A stretch of DNA of 54,015 bases from Eubacteriales bacterium (lineage in GTDB: Bacteria; Bacillota; Clostridia; Lachnospirales; Lachnospiraceae). The notes under the pieces were generated by a model. The model was not told the origin of the DNA and made no database searches. It saw only the letters and a list, made by a program, of their open reading frames with translations. The translations under genes and the position numbers were made by a program. Position 1 is the stretch's first letter. Each line of letters starts with the position of its first letter. Positions 17,267 to 24,891 of this stretch are shown in pieces. The DNA lies in the NCBI GenBank assembly GCA_030536575.1, contig JAUNPS010000034.1, positions 1-54,015 of the forward strand. The letters are read 5' to 3'.

Positions 17267-17609
17267 GGCAAAAAATATACAGGCAAAACGGGAAAGAGAA
17301 AAAGAACTGGTATCACAGATGATTGCACTCTATTGCAGGAAAAAGCATCATACAAAAAAAGAACTCTGTCCGGAATGTATGGAACTGAAAAATTATGCAT
17401 CCCAACGAAGCGAAAAATGTCCTTTTATGGAAACAAAGACGTTTTGTTCGAACTGTAAAGTACATTGTTACAAACCGGAAATGCGGGAAAAAATCAGGGA
17501 AGTCATGCGGTTTTCCGGGCCAAGGATGATTTTTCATCATCCGGTAACGGCGGTTCGTCATTTAATCGAGACAAAAGCAGAAAAAAGGAGACAAGAAAAA
17601 GCCTCCTGA
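17265..17609 (+). CDS. YgbA-like nitrous oxide-stimulated promoter family protein
   Basis: This 114-aa cysteine-rich protein resembles the YgbA family, whose E. coli member is linked to nitrosative stress. It shows CPECMELKNYA near residue 36, then CPFMETKTFCSNCKVHCY near 53-70 and the family block MREKIREVMRFSGPRM and HHPVTAVRHL. The five to six cysteines probably bind a metal or Fe-S cluster; this is inference. The ATG at 17265 follows AGGAGAGGAA. It sits directly behind the minisatellite. Confidence 0.8.
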   Translation: MAKNIQAKREREKELVSQMIALYCRKKHHTKKELCPECMELKNYASQRSEKCPFMETKTFCSNCKVHCYKPEMREKIREVMRFSGPRMIFHHPVTAVRHLIETKAEKRRQEKAS

Positions 17610-17626
17610 TCAGTTAATTTTAGGAA

Positions 17627-17794
17627 GGTGAGACGCTTAAGGGAGATGGGACAAATGTCCATCGCGAGATCGCGGATTGGTTAGGCGGGAGTGAGCCGAA
17701 AGCAGTTTTGGATGAGGAGTATAGAAGAATTGCTGCAGCTTTGGTGCAAAAGAAATCGGATACATGTTCGGAAGAGATTTCAGAGAGAACGTGA
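17627..17794 (+). pseudogene. Possible C-terminal remnant of an unknown gene
   Basis: A plus frame opens after a TAG and reads EGETLKGDGTNVHREIADWL and onward with protein-like composition to a TGA at 17792. No start codon with a ribosome binding site is present. The family is not recognised and the end overlaps the convergent LysR gene. Confidence 0.25.
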
Positions 17795-18679
17795 GCGATT
17801 CTTAAATGCCCGGACAATCTTTAAAAATTCAGCAGTCTCGCAATTCGGTTCTGACGATGAAAGAATCCCATATGGAATCGCATAGTCTACCTGCAAAGGG
17901 ATCGTAACCAGGGAAGGATGGACTTCCCGCCATGCATCCAGACTGAGCAGAAGATTTCCTTCTTCCGCACAACGGTTAAATACTTCCAGATCATAATGCT
18001 GCGGAACATCTACAATGGTAATTTGCGGATGTTCTTTTTCTATGTCTGAGCGAATCTGGTCATTGACAGGGCTGTTGCCCCGCATCTGCAGGAAGAGACG
18101 TTCTCCGTGCAAATCTTCGTAAGAAATGCTTTTCCGACCGGAAAGCGGATGGGATTTTGGCATGGCAAGACAGAGACGGTACTGGCCCAACTCGAAAAAG
18201 TTCAGAAATTTGGCTGTATGTATGGAATTGTGGGGGCCGACGATCAAATCGTACTGTTTTCCAATGTTGGCGAAAGCGGTACGGGTGCTTGTGTCTGTAA
18301 AGGGAATGATTTTCAGCTTAAATTGGGGATGCTGGCCGCTGACGGAATTCCACAAATCCATGAAGCGATTACAGGGGTATAGGGCGGAAGTTCCCACACG
18401 GATGATCGCGTGGAGGGTCTTCTGGGCCTGGTAGGCGCGGTCAATGGATTCCTGGGAATATTGGATGAGGATTTTGGCATCCCGGTAGAGGGATTTTCCG
18501 GCGTCGGTCAGTTGGATACCGTGGTTCGTGCGGGTCAGCAGCGAGAGACCAAGGTGCTGTTCCAACTGATTCATCTGCTTCATGACAGCAGTTGGAGAAA
18601 GATACAGTTTTTCGGAGGCTTTCAAAAAACTGCCGGAGTCGGCGACTTCAAGAAAGGTCGTTAGAACGGGATTGTACAA
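17780..18679 (-). CDS. LysR-family transcriptional regulator
   Basis: The 299-aa protein has the LysR winged helix-turn-helix at the N-terminus (FLEVADSGSFLKASEKLYLS, then MKQMNQLEQHLGLSLLTRT, residues about 8-55) and a substrate-binding domain that should sense a small effector (about 90-295). The start is a TTG at 18679 with AAGGAGG upstream on the minus strand. It is divergent from the aldo/keto reductase, its likely target. A palindrome in its own promoter suggests autoregulation. Confidence 0.92.
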   Translation of the reverse strand: MYNPVLTTFLEVADSGSFLKASEKLYLSPTAVMKQMNQLEQHLGLSLLTRTNHGIQLTDAGKSLYRDAKILIQYSQESIDRAYQAQKTLHAIIRVGTSALYPCNRFMDLWNSVSGQHPQFKLKIIPFTDTSTRTAFANIGKQYDLIVGPHNSIHTAKFLNFFELGQYRLCLAMPKSHPLSGRKSISYEDLHGERLFLQMRGNSPVNDQIRSDIEKEHPQITIVDVPQHYDLEVFNRCAEEGNLLLSLDAWREVHPSLVTIPLQVDYAIPYGILSSSEPNCETAEFLKIVRAFKNRSRSL

Positions 18680-18718
18680 GGGGGTGTCCTCCTTTTGCTC
18701 AAACCATTGGTTAAAACG

Positions 18719-18747
18719 ATTTTATCATTTGGAAACTTCCAAGTCAA
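18719..18747 (-). promoter_or_regulatory. lysR promoter overlapped by a palindromic operator
   Basis: On the minus strand TTGACT (18747-18742) and TAAAAT (18724-18719) are 17 bp apart. The spacer contains the inverted repeat TTGGAA-AC-TTCCAA at 18729-18742, a good candidate for LysR binding between the divergent genes. Confidence 0.7.
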
Positions 18748-18896
18748 GACAGGGTTTTGTAAAATAGAAACAGAAAGGTCACAAGAAAATGGTTTAGGAG
18801 TGAGCAAATCCCAGGCGTGAAGGGAATGTTCCATGGATTTGCGGATGCTGCTGTGAATGGAGTGAAAAAGCAACAAGACAAGCAGGAGGTTTCAGA

Positions 18897-19904
18897 ATGA
18901 AGACACGTTTTTTAGGAACTTTAGAGGTATCAGAAATCGGCATGGGCTGTATGGGATTCTCGCATGGCTATGGGAAAGTGCCTGAGGAGTCTTATGCTGT
19001 GGAGGCGATCCGGAGGGCATATGCGTTTGGATGCACGCTGTTTGATACGGCGGAAGGGTATGGAAAGGAAATGTTTTATCCCGGCCACAATGAGGAACTG
19101 GTGGGAAAAGCGTTGGCTCCGCTGCGAAAGGAAGCGGTGCTTGCGACGAAGTTCCATATGAGTCAGGAGGAAAAGCAGAACGGGAAAACGCTGTATGAAG
19201 GAATCCGAGGTCATCTGGAAAAATCAATGAAACGGCTGGGAACGGATTATGTTGATCTCTATTATCTGCACAGGGTCAATGAACAGATTCCGGTGGAGGA
19301 AGTGTCGGAGGTTATGGGACGGTTGATCAGAGAGGGGATGATTCGCGGATGGGGACTGTCGCAGGTTTCGGTGGACACACTGCGAAAGGCGCATGTGGTT
19401 ACGCCGGTGTCTGCGGTTCAGAATCTGTATTCCATGGTAGAGCGGGATTGTGAAAAAGAGATTTTTCCATACTGTATACAAAATAATATTGGAGTGGTTC
19501 CATTTTCGCCGGTTGCCAGCGGACTGCTGTCCGGGAAGGTGACGGCGGAGACAACTTTTGAAGGGGATGATGTGCGGAAGTTTGTTCCGCAGCTTTCCAG
19601 GGAGAACCTTGCGGCGAATCAGCCGATTTTGGATGTGCTGGCGGCGTTTGCGGGGCGGAAAGGGGCGACGCCTGCGCAGATTTCTCTTGCGTGGATGCTG
19701 AAAAAGTATCCGAATGTCGTGCCGATTCCGGGTTCCAAGAATCGGGAGCGGATTCTGGAAAACCTGGGGGCTTCTGAAGTAGAGCTGACTGAAGAGGAGT
19801 TTGCAGAGTTGGAAGCGGCGCTTGATGCGTGTACGGTTTATGGGCACAGAGGGCATGTGGAATCGGAGCAGAAAACGTTCAGCAATCACTGGATGAAGCA
19901 TTGA
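18897..19904 (+). CDS. Aldo/keto reductase
   Basis: This NADPH-dependent oxidoreductase has 335 aa and a TIM-barrel pattern. It begins MKTRFLGTLEVSEIGMGCMG, has catalytic Asp and Tyr in LFDTAEGYG (near 50-58), Lys in ATKF (near 84) and His in YYLHRVN (near 124), and the cofactor segment IPGSKNRERILENLGA near 280. It resembles the YajO/general stress AKR group; the substrate is unknown. It is divergently transcribed from the LysR gene, which probably controls it. Confidence 0.93.
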   Translation: MKTRFLGTLEVSEIGMGCMGFSHGYGKVPEESYAVEAIRRAYAFGCTLFDTAEGYGKEMFYPGHNEELVGKALAPLRKEAVLATKFHMSQEEKQNGKTLYEGIRGHLEKSMKRLGTDYVDLYYLHRVNEQIPVEEVSEVMGRLIREGMIRGWGLSQVSVDTLRKAHVVTPVSAVQNLYSMVERDCEKEIFPYCIQNNIGVVPFSPVASGLLSGKVTAETTFEGDDVRKFVPQLSRENLAANQPILDVLAAFAGRKGATPAQISLAWMLKKYPNVVPIPGSKNRERILENLGASEVELTEEEFAELEAALDACTVYGHRGHVESEQKTFSNHWMKH

Positions 19905-19995
19905 GAGACGGGAAAACAGGACAAGGATACGGGAAAGAATGTTTAGCGTCCGCGATTCGCAGGCGTTAAAAATTTTGTACAAGCTCCGGCGGGGA

Positions 19996-20263
19996 CTTTC
20001 CGGAATCGGCGAGAGTCCAAGCGGTGAGAGGCACCCAGGTGAACCTGGAATCGAAGTCGGTACTTTCCGGAATCGGCGAGAGTCCAAGCGGTGAGAGGCA
20101 CCCAGGCAAACCCGGAATCGAAGCGGGTTCTTTCCGGAACCGGAGAGAGCCCAAGCGGTGAAAAATACCCAGACAATTGGAAAATCGAAATCGGTACTTC
20201 CCAGAATTAGAAAGAACCCAGGCTGAGGCTTTCCCAGAGAAGGTTCGCAGAAAAGCCTCAGCC
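19996..20263. repeat. Tandem repeat A, four copies of 67 bp
   Basis: CTTTCCGGAA and related sequence recur at 19996, 20063, 20130 and 20197, an exact 67-bp period. The first two copies are nearly identical (GGCGAGAGTCCAAGCGGTGA shared); the third and fourth diverge step by step. Each early copy can form GGACT/AGTCC around TTCCGGAA. The array fills the gap between two convergent genes and encodes no recognised protein. Confidence 0.85.
20221..20263. terminator. Hairpin at the convergent 3' ends
   Basis: GGCTGAGGCTTT (20221-20232) and AAAGCCTCAGCC (20252-20263) form a perfect 12-bp stem just after the MATE stop on the minus strand. It lies in the fourth copy of repeat A and probably ends transcription, although a long T-run is lacking. 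Confidence 0.55.
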
Positions 20264-20270
20264 GAGCGGA

Positions 20271-21584
20271 TTATTTGTAGAGGATTCCGTGGCGTTCGGA
20301 AGCCTTCAGCAGAACCACCGCCGGCGCCAACACGGCGCATTCGGAAATACCGAAGGTAAACCAGACGATGCTGCTGCCAAAGAGCGCCGGAAGTCCGAGG
20401 ATAATGGCAGTATTCAGAACCAGGCTCCGCACTGTGTTCAGCACGATGGCATAGGTCGAGCGTTTAGTTGAATAGAGGTAGGCTGAGATTAGGGTGTTGA
20501 TTCCGGCAACGATAAACGCACAGGCGTATTGCGGAAGGTATTTTACCGTGTAATCCAGCGTCTGGCCCTGTGCGCCGAACATGGTACAGATTGGCGTTGC
20601 CAGCAGGACGGCCAACAGAACGATTATGGTACTTCCGGTCAGGCAGATGACGATGCCGGCGCGGAAATAGTATTTCAGGTCTTTTTCATGCTTTGCCCCA
20701 TAACTCTGTCCGAACAATGGCTGCAGGCCCTCGGAAGCTCCGGCCAGGACGGACATTGTGAGGGAAGACACATAGGAGATAATGGAAAACGCATTGATCC
20801 CGATATCCCCAAGCTGGGCCATCAGCACATGGTTCATGCAGATGGTGGTCACCGGCGTAGCGAACTGGGCGATCATTTCCGGCAGGCCGCGGAACAGCAC
20901 TTTCCGGAAAAGTTTGGCCTCCGGCCGGAACGGACGGATACGCAGATCGCCTTTTTTCAGGATGAAATGCATCAGGACGATCAGCATGGAGACGGTCTGG
21001 GAAATTCCGGTTGCCAGCGCGGCACCCATGATTCCTAAGTGCAGCGGGAAAACGAACAGCCAGTCAAGGAAAATGTTCAGTACGGTACTGAAGGCGGTGG
21101 CTGCGCCGACCAGCATGGGGGAGCCGTCATTGCGGCAGAAGCTTTGGAAGTTTAAAGACAGCGCGCAGGGAATCGCGAAAAGTCCCCACCAGAAAATATA
21201 ATCTTTTGCCATTTGGATATACTGGGCCTCGGCGCCAAGAATCCGGGTGAGCGGTTCCGTAAAGAAGACGCAGAGAAGAGTCATCAGGGCAGCGAACAGG
21301 AAGTTTGCTGTCAGGGAGTGCATGAAGGCCTGATTTGCGCCTTTTTTTTCTCCGCGTCCAAGTCGGATGGCGGCGACGGTGACGCCTCCGATGGAGGTGA
21401 GCATGTTGATGGCAGTGGCGATCATGACGAGGGGCATGGCAATGTTGACCGCGCCCAGGGCGTCGGAGCCAACCCCACGGCCGACGAAAATCCCGTCAAT
21501 GATCGTAAAAAGAAAGATGCAGGCGTTCGTCAGAACAGCAGGCGCAACGTATTGAAACAATGCTTTGGTTCTTGAAGTTTGCAT
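20271..21584 (-). CDS. MATE-family multidrug/cation antiporter
   Basis: The 437-aa protein has about 12 hydrophobic segments in two MatE halves. It begins with AVLTNACIFLFTIIDGIFVGR-type sequence (written in part), and has a family-like GRGEKKGANQAF loop and, in the second half, EGLQPLFGQSYGAKHEKDL. It would export drugs or organic cations with Na+ or H+. It is the last gene of a minus-strand operon behind a structured leader RNA and a cytidylate-kinase-like gene. AAGGAGG lies 12-13 bases before its ATG. Confidence 0.9.
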   Translation of the reverse strand: MQTSRTKALFQYVAPAVLTNACIFLFTIIDGIFVGRGVGSDALGAVNIAMPLVMIATAINMLTSIGGVTVAAIRLGRGEKKGANQAFMHSLTANFLFAALMTLLCVFFTEPLTRILGAEAQYIQMAKDYIFWWGLFAIPCALSLNFQSFCRNDGSPMLVGAATAFSTVLNIFLDWLFVFPLHLGIMGAALATGISQTVSMLIVLMHFILKKGDLRIRPFRPEAKLFRKVLFRGLPEMIAQFATPVTTICMNHVLMAQLGDIGINAFSIISYVSSLTMSVLAGASEGLQPLFGQSYGAKHEKDLKYYFRAGIVICLTGSTIIVLLAVLLATPICTMFGAQGQTLDYTVKYLPQYACAFIVAGINTLISAYLYSTKRSTYAIVLNTVRSLVLNTAIILGLPALFGSSIVWFTFGISECAVLAPAVVLLKASERHGILYK

Positions 21585-21624
21585 AGTGAAAAAGAATCCT
21601 CCTTAATTGTCTGAAAACCAGTGA

Positions 21625-22116
21625 TCAACATAAGCGGCCAGAGCCGGAACGAGGGTTTTTGTCAATGCGTTTCATCTGACGGAGAATTTCGCTCTGGGTT
21701 TCCCCGTCTGAAGCGCGGGAAATGCACCGGGCAAGCTTTGAAGGCTGATCGGCATAGACAAAAATAGAAAATGGGTTTCGCTCTTTCAGGATAATGTCCG
21801 CGCTCCGGCCGACCAATACACAGTCGCCCTGTCCGGCCAGCCGTTCGATGACCTTTTTCTGGGAAGAGGCCACTTTTACGGAGTCGTCGGGGAGGGGATG
21901 CAGGGAGGCGAATCGGTGGCCGATGGTGCGCGGGTAGACGGCGCGGATATCGGATTCCGAGATGCGCTCCAGGTAGGCGGGATCGAGGTTGTGGAGCCTG
22001 GCGGCTTCCTGGATGATTTCCTGGTCGTAGCAGGGGATATGCAGGGCGTCGGCGAGACGCCTGCCAAGTTCCCGCCCGCCGCTGCCGAATTCTCTTTCAA
22101 TGGTAATGATTTTCAT
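21625..22116 (-). CDS. Cytidylate kinase-like protein, shortened C-terminus
   Basis: The protein starts MKIITIEREFGSGGRELGRR, the P-loop of the cytidylate kinase-like family, and continues with LHIPCYDQEIIQEAA and VLVGRSADIILKERNPFSIFVY. Relatives have about 200 residues and continue after the IDK motif with a YYEFYT-type segment. Here the frame ends 10 residues after KRIDK (163 aa total), so the C-terminus is lost or replaced, perhaps by deletion. Whether it still phosphorylates a nucleotide is unclear. It lies 40 bp before the MATE gene. Confidence 0.75.
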   Translation of the reverse strand: MKIITIEREFGSGGRELGRRLADALHIPCYDQEIIQEAARLHNLDPAYLERISESDIRAVYPRTIGHRFASLHPLPDDSVKVASSQKKVIERLAGQGDCVLVGRSADIILKERNPFSIFVYADQPSKLARCISRASDGETQSEILRQMKRIDKNPRSGSGRLC

Positions 22117-22145
22117 AGACTTTTTCCTCCTAACAGATCAGATTT

Positions 22146-22235
22146 TTACTTCCGGTTATGCAGATGTCTGAGCCAGAGAATGATGGCGATCAGAACGATC
22201 AGCAGGAAACAGAGCAACAAATGTTTGCCGTTCAT
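22146..22235 (-). CDS. 29-aa single-pass membrane peptide
   Basis: A GGGAGG site is followed seven bases later by an ATG at 22235 and a short frame: MNGKHLL, then a hydrophobic segment of about 16 residues (CFLLIVLIAIILWL), then a basic RHLHNRK tail. The layout suits a small membrane protein or toxin-like peptide. It lies between the leader terminator and the kinase-like gene in the same direction. The upstream frame is open, but its first codons lie within the promoter. Confidence 0.6.
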   Translation of the reverse strand: MNGKHLLLCFLLIVLIAIILWLRHLHNRK

Positions 22236-22296
22236 TGGGTAACCTCCCATTATGCCTGATTTTTTTGATTCCGAATCGGAAAACGCAAAGATGCAT

Positions 22297-22443
22297 AAAA
22301 AGCGCCCGGCTATTGTCTTATCAATAACCGGGCGCACCCGACATCTTCTAATCGACTGGGGCTGACAGGTAAAGTCAACCACGGTGCTGCGGCACACCAG
22401 TCCTCCGATGAGCGTTTTCTGTTTTTCGTCCGAAATCGGACAA
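22297..22443 (-). ncRNA. Candidate structured leader RNA with intrinsic terminator
   Basis: From a strong minus-strand promoter, the first about 145 nt can fold a 5' hairpin (22441-22428, GTCCGA/TCGGAC), then a three-way junction closed by GACTGG/CCAGTC (22402-22397 with 22359-22354). The junction contains a GTGC-CGCA-GCAC hairpin and a GGTTGAC/GTCAGCC hairpin. A terminator with a U-run follows. Wobble pairs form only in the minus-strand RNA (the plus strand would have C-A mismatches). GGAGG overlapping the closing stem precedes a GTG mini-frame of six codons. No known riboswitch was recognised. Confidence 0.55.
22302..22335 (-). terminator. Intrinsic terminator ending the leader RNA
   Basis: On the minus strand 14-base arms (22335-22322 and 22315-22302) pair with one G-U wobble around a 6-nt loop, followed by TTTTTA. 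It lies upstream of the peptide, kinase-like and MATE genes, so read-through control is likely. Confidence 0.8.
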
Positions 22444-22448
22444 CATTT

Positions 22449-22477
22449 AGTATAGTCTGATTTCATACCAATGTCAA
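22449..22477 (-). promoter_or_regulatory. Near-consensus promoter of the leader RNA and MATE operon
   Basis: On the minus strand TTGACA (22477-22472) and TATACT (22454-22449) are 17 bp apart, among the strongest promoters in the window. Transcription should begin near 22442. Confidence 0.85.
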
Positions 22478-22562
22478 GCAGATTTTGAAAATTTTTGCTT
22501 TTTTATTTTAAAGAAAAACATAGATGCAAGCAAATTTTGCCTTCGGAAAAGCATCTGGCGCG

Positions 22563-22735
22563 GTAAAAGTGTGCTTCATGGATGATATGGAAGGATCATA
22601 GACCCGTCTTCGGAAGTCCATTGCTATCAGTAAAAGTGCGCTTCATGGATGATATGGAGGGATCATAGACCCGTCTTCGGAAGTCCCATTGCCACCAGTA
22701 AAAGTGTGCTTTATAGATGATATGGAGGGCGCGAG
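22563..22735. repeat. Tandem repeat B, about 2.6 copies of 67-68 bp
   Basis: GTAAAAGTG recurs at 22563, 22630 and 22698, each followed by TGCTTCATGGATGATATGG-like sequence. The unit contains GACCCGTCTTCGGAAGTC, which can form a small hairpin. The array lies between the ABC permease 3' end and the leader-RNA promoter and has no gene. Confidence 0.8.
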
Positions 22736-22768
22736 AGGATACGAAGTACACGCTGCTCAGATTTCAGG

Positions 22769-23947
22769 TCAGCGGCGCAGGAAAAACCAGCATAGTTCGC
22801 ACAAGAGCATGACGCCCAAAAACAGCACGCTTTCCGTCTTGGTTCCGATGAGGACGGCAAGGAGGAGCAGAAGGAGCGGAACCAGATATTTTCGTGGATG
22901 GTGCCAGAGGTCGCTTTCGATTTTCCAGTCCCGGATCGGAAAAAAGGATTCGAGCAGGACCGAAAGGATGGCGCTTTGCAGGGCGAAAAGGACGGCTGTC
23001 AGAAGTGGAAGCCATGTTATGCCGCCGAACCGGATCTGCCAGCTGCACAGAAAGATGGTATCTGCAATGAGGCTGCCGGCGAAAAGGAGCAGGCAATAGG
23101 GGAGAAAAAAGGCTTTCTTCTGGCCTGGCAGGAAGCGAACGGCTCGTTCGAGGGCAGGATCGCAGGAGAGCAGGATGGAAAGGGGCGTGTTGAAGGAAAG
23201 CATTGCAAATCCGATAGAGAGCAAAAAAGAACCTTCCAATTGCCGGAAAAACAGCGGCAGAACCCAGGCTACAGTCCACAGAAGAACGGTATTCAACAGA
23301 TAGTTCTTATGAGCTAACAGATAGCGGAAGAGATAGCGCCGCACGGAATGCCGCCGCGTGTTTTTTTGCGGACAGCGGGGTTCCAGGGTAAAGTAGAAAA
23401 CGTAGTTGTCTGCAGTTTGAAGAAGGAGCGGCATGATGACCAGTTCGATTGGAAGGAACCAGGGGTTTTTTGCGGCAAGGATGATTGCGGTGGCCCAACA
23501 AACGTATGCGTACCATTTCGTTCTTTGCGAAAAGAGAACGGCGGTCGTCAAAATTGCGTTGACGGAACAGAGGATGCAGACGAAAATTTCCGAAAGGCTC
23601 CAGTGTAACAAGGCCAGCAGAATGGCAAATAGCGGCGCCGTTTTCGTCAAAAGCGTATAAGCGCCCATTGCGCTGATATAGGAAAAGAGAAACATCCGTC
23701 TGGAGAAGGGAAGCATGAACAGATTTTGCAGATTTGCCGCATTGTCCTCCGAAGAAAGGGCCTGCCACAGGACGCCGGCGGTGAAGACGCTGACTGCCAG
23801 AGGCAAAACAGGCGGCGCAAGGGGGAATGAAAAATCCAGACTGCGAAGCCCGAAAAAGATGATCAGACAGACAAAAACGCTTCTCGCCAGCCGTTCATAG
23901 CGAACCCCGAATAATTTTTTCCCAAAAGCCTGAAACTGTTTATTCAT
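22769..23947 (-). CDS. ABC transporter permease
   Basis: This 392-aa protein has about 10 hydrophobic segments, among them VFVCLIIFFGLRSL, a strongly hydrophobic stretch near residues 90-115, and a C-terminal LVPLLLLLLAVLIGT. It shows no enzyme motif and overlaps the ATPase gene by 8 bp on the minus strand, so it is the membrane half of that exporter. The substrate is unknown; such units next to a LytTR system often handle peptides or antimicrobials. Confidence 0.8.
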   Translation of the reverse strand: MNKQFQAFGKKLFGVRYERLARSVFVCLIIFFGLRSLDFSFPLAPPVLPLAVSVFTAGVLWQALSSEDNAANLQNLFMLPFSRRMFLFSYISAMGAYTLLTKTAPLFAILLALLHWSLSEIFVCILCSVNAILTTAVLFSQRTKWYAYVCWATAIILAAKNPWFLPIELVIMPLLLQTADNYVFYFTLEPRCPQKNTRRHSVRRYLFRYLLAHKNYLLNTVLLWTVAWVLPLFFRQLEGSFLLSIGFAMLSFNTPLSILLSCDPALERAVRFLPGQKKAFFLPYCLLLFAGSLIADTIFLCSWQIRFGGITWLPLLTAVLFALQSAILSVLLESFFPIRDWKIESDLWHHPRKYLVPLLLLLLAVLIGTKTESVLFLGVMLLCELCWFFLRR

Positions 23948-24635
23948 GCAATACCTCCCGCAGATTCATCCCGGAGAGCTGCCCCTGTGAAAAAGCCTGC
24001 CGGATCTGCCCGTTTTCCAGAATCAGAACCCGGTCGGCGGACAGCGTAACGCTTTCCAGGATATGAGAAGAAAACAGGACTGTTCCGACGGTTTTATAGT
24101 CGGCAATCAGCCGGTAGAAAGCTTCCGTACTCTGAAAATCCAGCCCGTTGACCGGTTCGTCCAGCAGAAGGAGCGGCGGTTTTAAGGCGAATGCAGTGAT
24201 CAGAAATACTTTTTTGCGGTTGCCTGTCGAAAGGTCTTTTAACAGGACATTGGTAAAATCTTCGAAATGGAAAGCCTGCAAAAGCTCCGTAATGTCTGGC
24301 TGCCGTTTCTGATAAGCGGAAAAAACGTAAGACAGATACTCCGCAAATGTAAAGTATTGGAAGGAATGATCCTCGGCAAACACGGTATAGCGGCAGCGCT
24401 TGAAGGCTTCGTCCCGGAAGGCGGCGGGTTTTCCGCGGAACAGGATTTCTCCGGTGCGGAAGGTGGGAAGCAGGCCGGAGAGCACTTTGAAAAAAGTGGT
24501 TTTTCCGGCACCGTTCAGGCCGATCAGCCCGACTGCTTCGTGCTCTGCCAATGCGATGGAAAAGTCGGAAAGTACCAGTCGGTCTTTGCGATACCAGGCG
24601 TCTAAATGATTGATCGTGAAAAGGGGCGTGTTCAT
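23940..24635 (-). CDS. ABC transporter ATP-binding protein
   Basis: The 231-aa ATPase has Walker A GLNGAGKTT near residue 40, a signature-like LSTGNRKKV near 138, Walker B LLLLDEPVNGLD near 157-168 and the switch His in LFSSHILE. It powers the permease encoded next to it. The signature has STGNR rather than the commoner SGGQ, as in several drug/peptide exporters. It follows a 51-aa membrane protein by 1 bp and is controlled by the kinase-regulator pair upstream, by inference. Confidence 0.93.
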   Translation of the reverse strand: MNTPLFTINHLDAWYRKDRLVLSDFSIALAEHEAVGLIGLNGAGKTTFFKVLSGLLPTFRTGEILFRGKPAAFRDEAFKRCRYTVFAEDHSFQYFTFAEYLSYVFSAYQKRQPDITELLQAFHFEDFTNVLLKDLSTGNRKKVFLITAFALKPPLLLLDEPVNGLDFQSTEAFYRLIADYKTVGTVLFSSHILESVTLSADRVLILENGQIRQAFSQGQLSGMNLREVLHE

Positions 24636-24636
24636 A

Positions 24637-24792
24637 TTATTCTTCCCCTTTCTTGTCTTTTTCTTCCTTCCAGATCTTGTAAGCGTAATAGAGGAACACT
24701 CCGCTCATGATGAGGAAGAAGACGTTTCCGCTGACGATGCCTGCGGCCAGCCAGATGATTGCGAAAAGGATACGGATATAAAAATGGCGCAT
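24637..24792 (-). CDS. 51-aa small membrane protein of the ABC operon
   Basis: AGGAGG precedes an ATG at 24792 by 7 bases. The product begins MRHFYIRILFAIIWLAAG, has two short hydrophobic segments (the second VFFLIMSGVFLYYAY) and a charged tail WKEEKDKKGEE. Its stop lies 1 bp before the ATPase start, so it is the first gene of the exporter operon. Function unknown; it may be an accessory subunit. Confidence 0.75.
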   Translation of the reverse strand: MRHFYIRILFAIIWLAAGIVSGNVFFLIMSGVFLYYAYKIWKEEKDKKGEE

Positions 24793-24825
24793 AAAAGAAT
24801 CCTCCTATATGTTTTCTATGCCTTT

Positions 24826-24885
24826 ATCATAGCGGAAAAAGGAGGTCTGTGCGGAAATGTCCATAATCGGCCGTTTTTTGTCCAT
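24826..24885 (-). promoter_or_regulatory. Candidate LytTR operator and promoter of the ABC operon
   Basis: On the minus strand ATGGACA occurs twice (24885-24879 and 24864-24858), 21 bp apart, the two-turn spacing of LytTR half-sites. Downstream is TATGAT (24831-24826) with no good -35, as expected of an activated promoter. The LytTR regulator encoded nearby is the obvious candidate to bind. Confidence 0.55.
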
Positions 24886-24891
24886 GAAATT

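Noticed and set aside
17038-17322. 94-codon basic repetitive protein
   Set aside because: It is the translation of the minisatellite and runs into the YgbA-like gene in another frame.
19943-20340. Minus-strand frames over tandem repeat A
   Set aside because: They repeat the same peptide every 67 bp in shifting frames, as expected of a non-coding repeat.
22236-22466. N-terminal extension of the 29-aa peptide to 106 codons
   Set aside because: Its ATG overlaps the -10 region of the leader promoter, so it would not be in the transcript; the frame also crosses the terminator.
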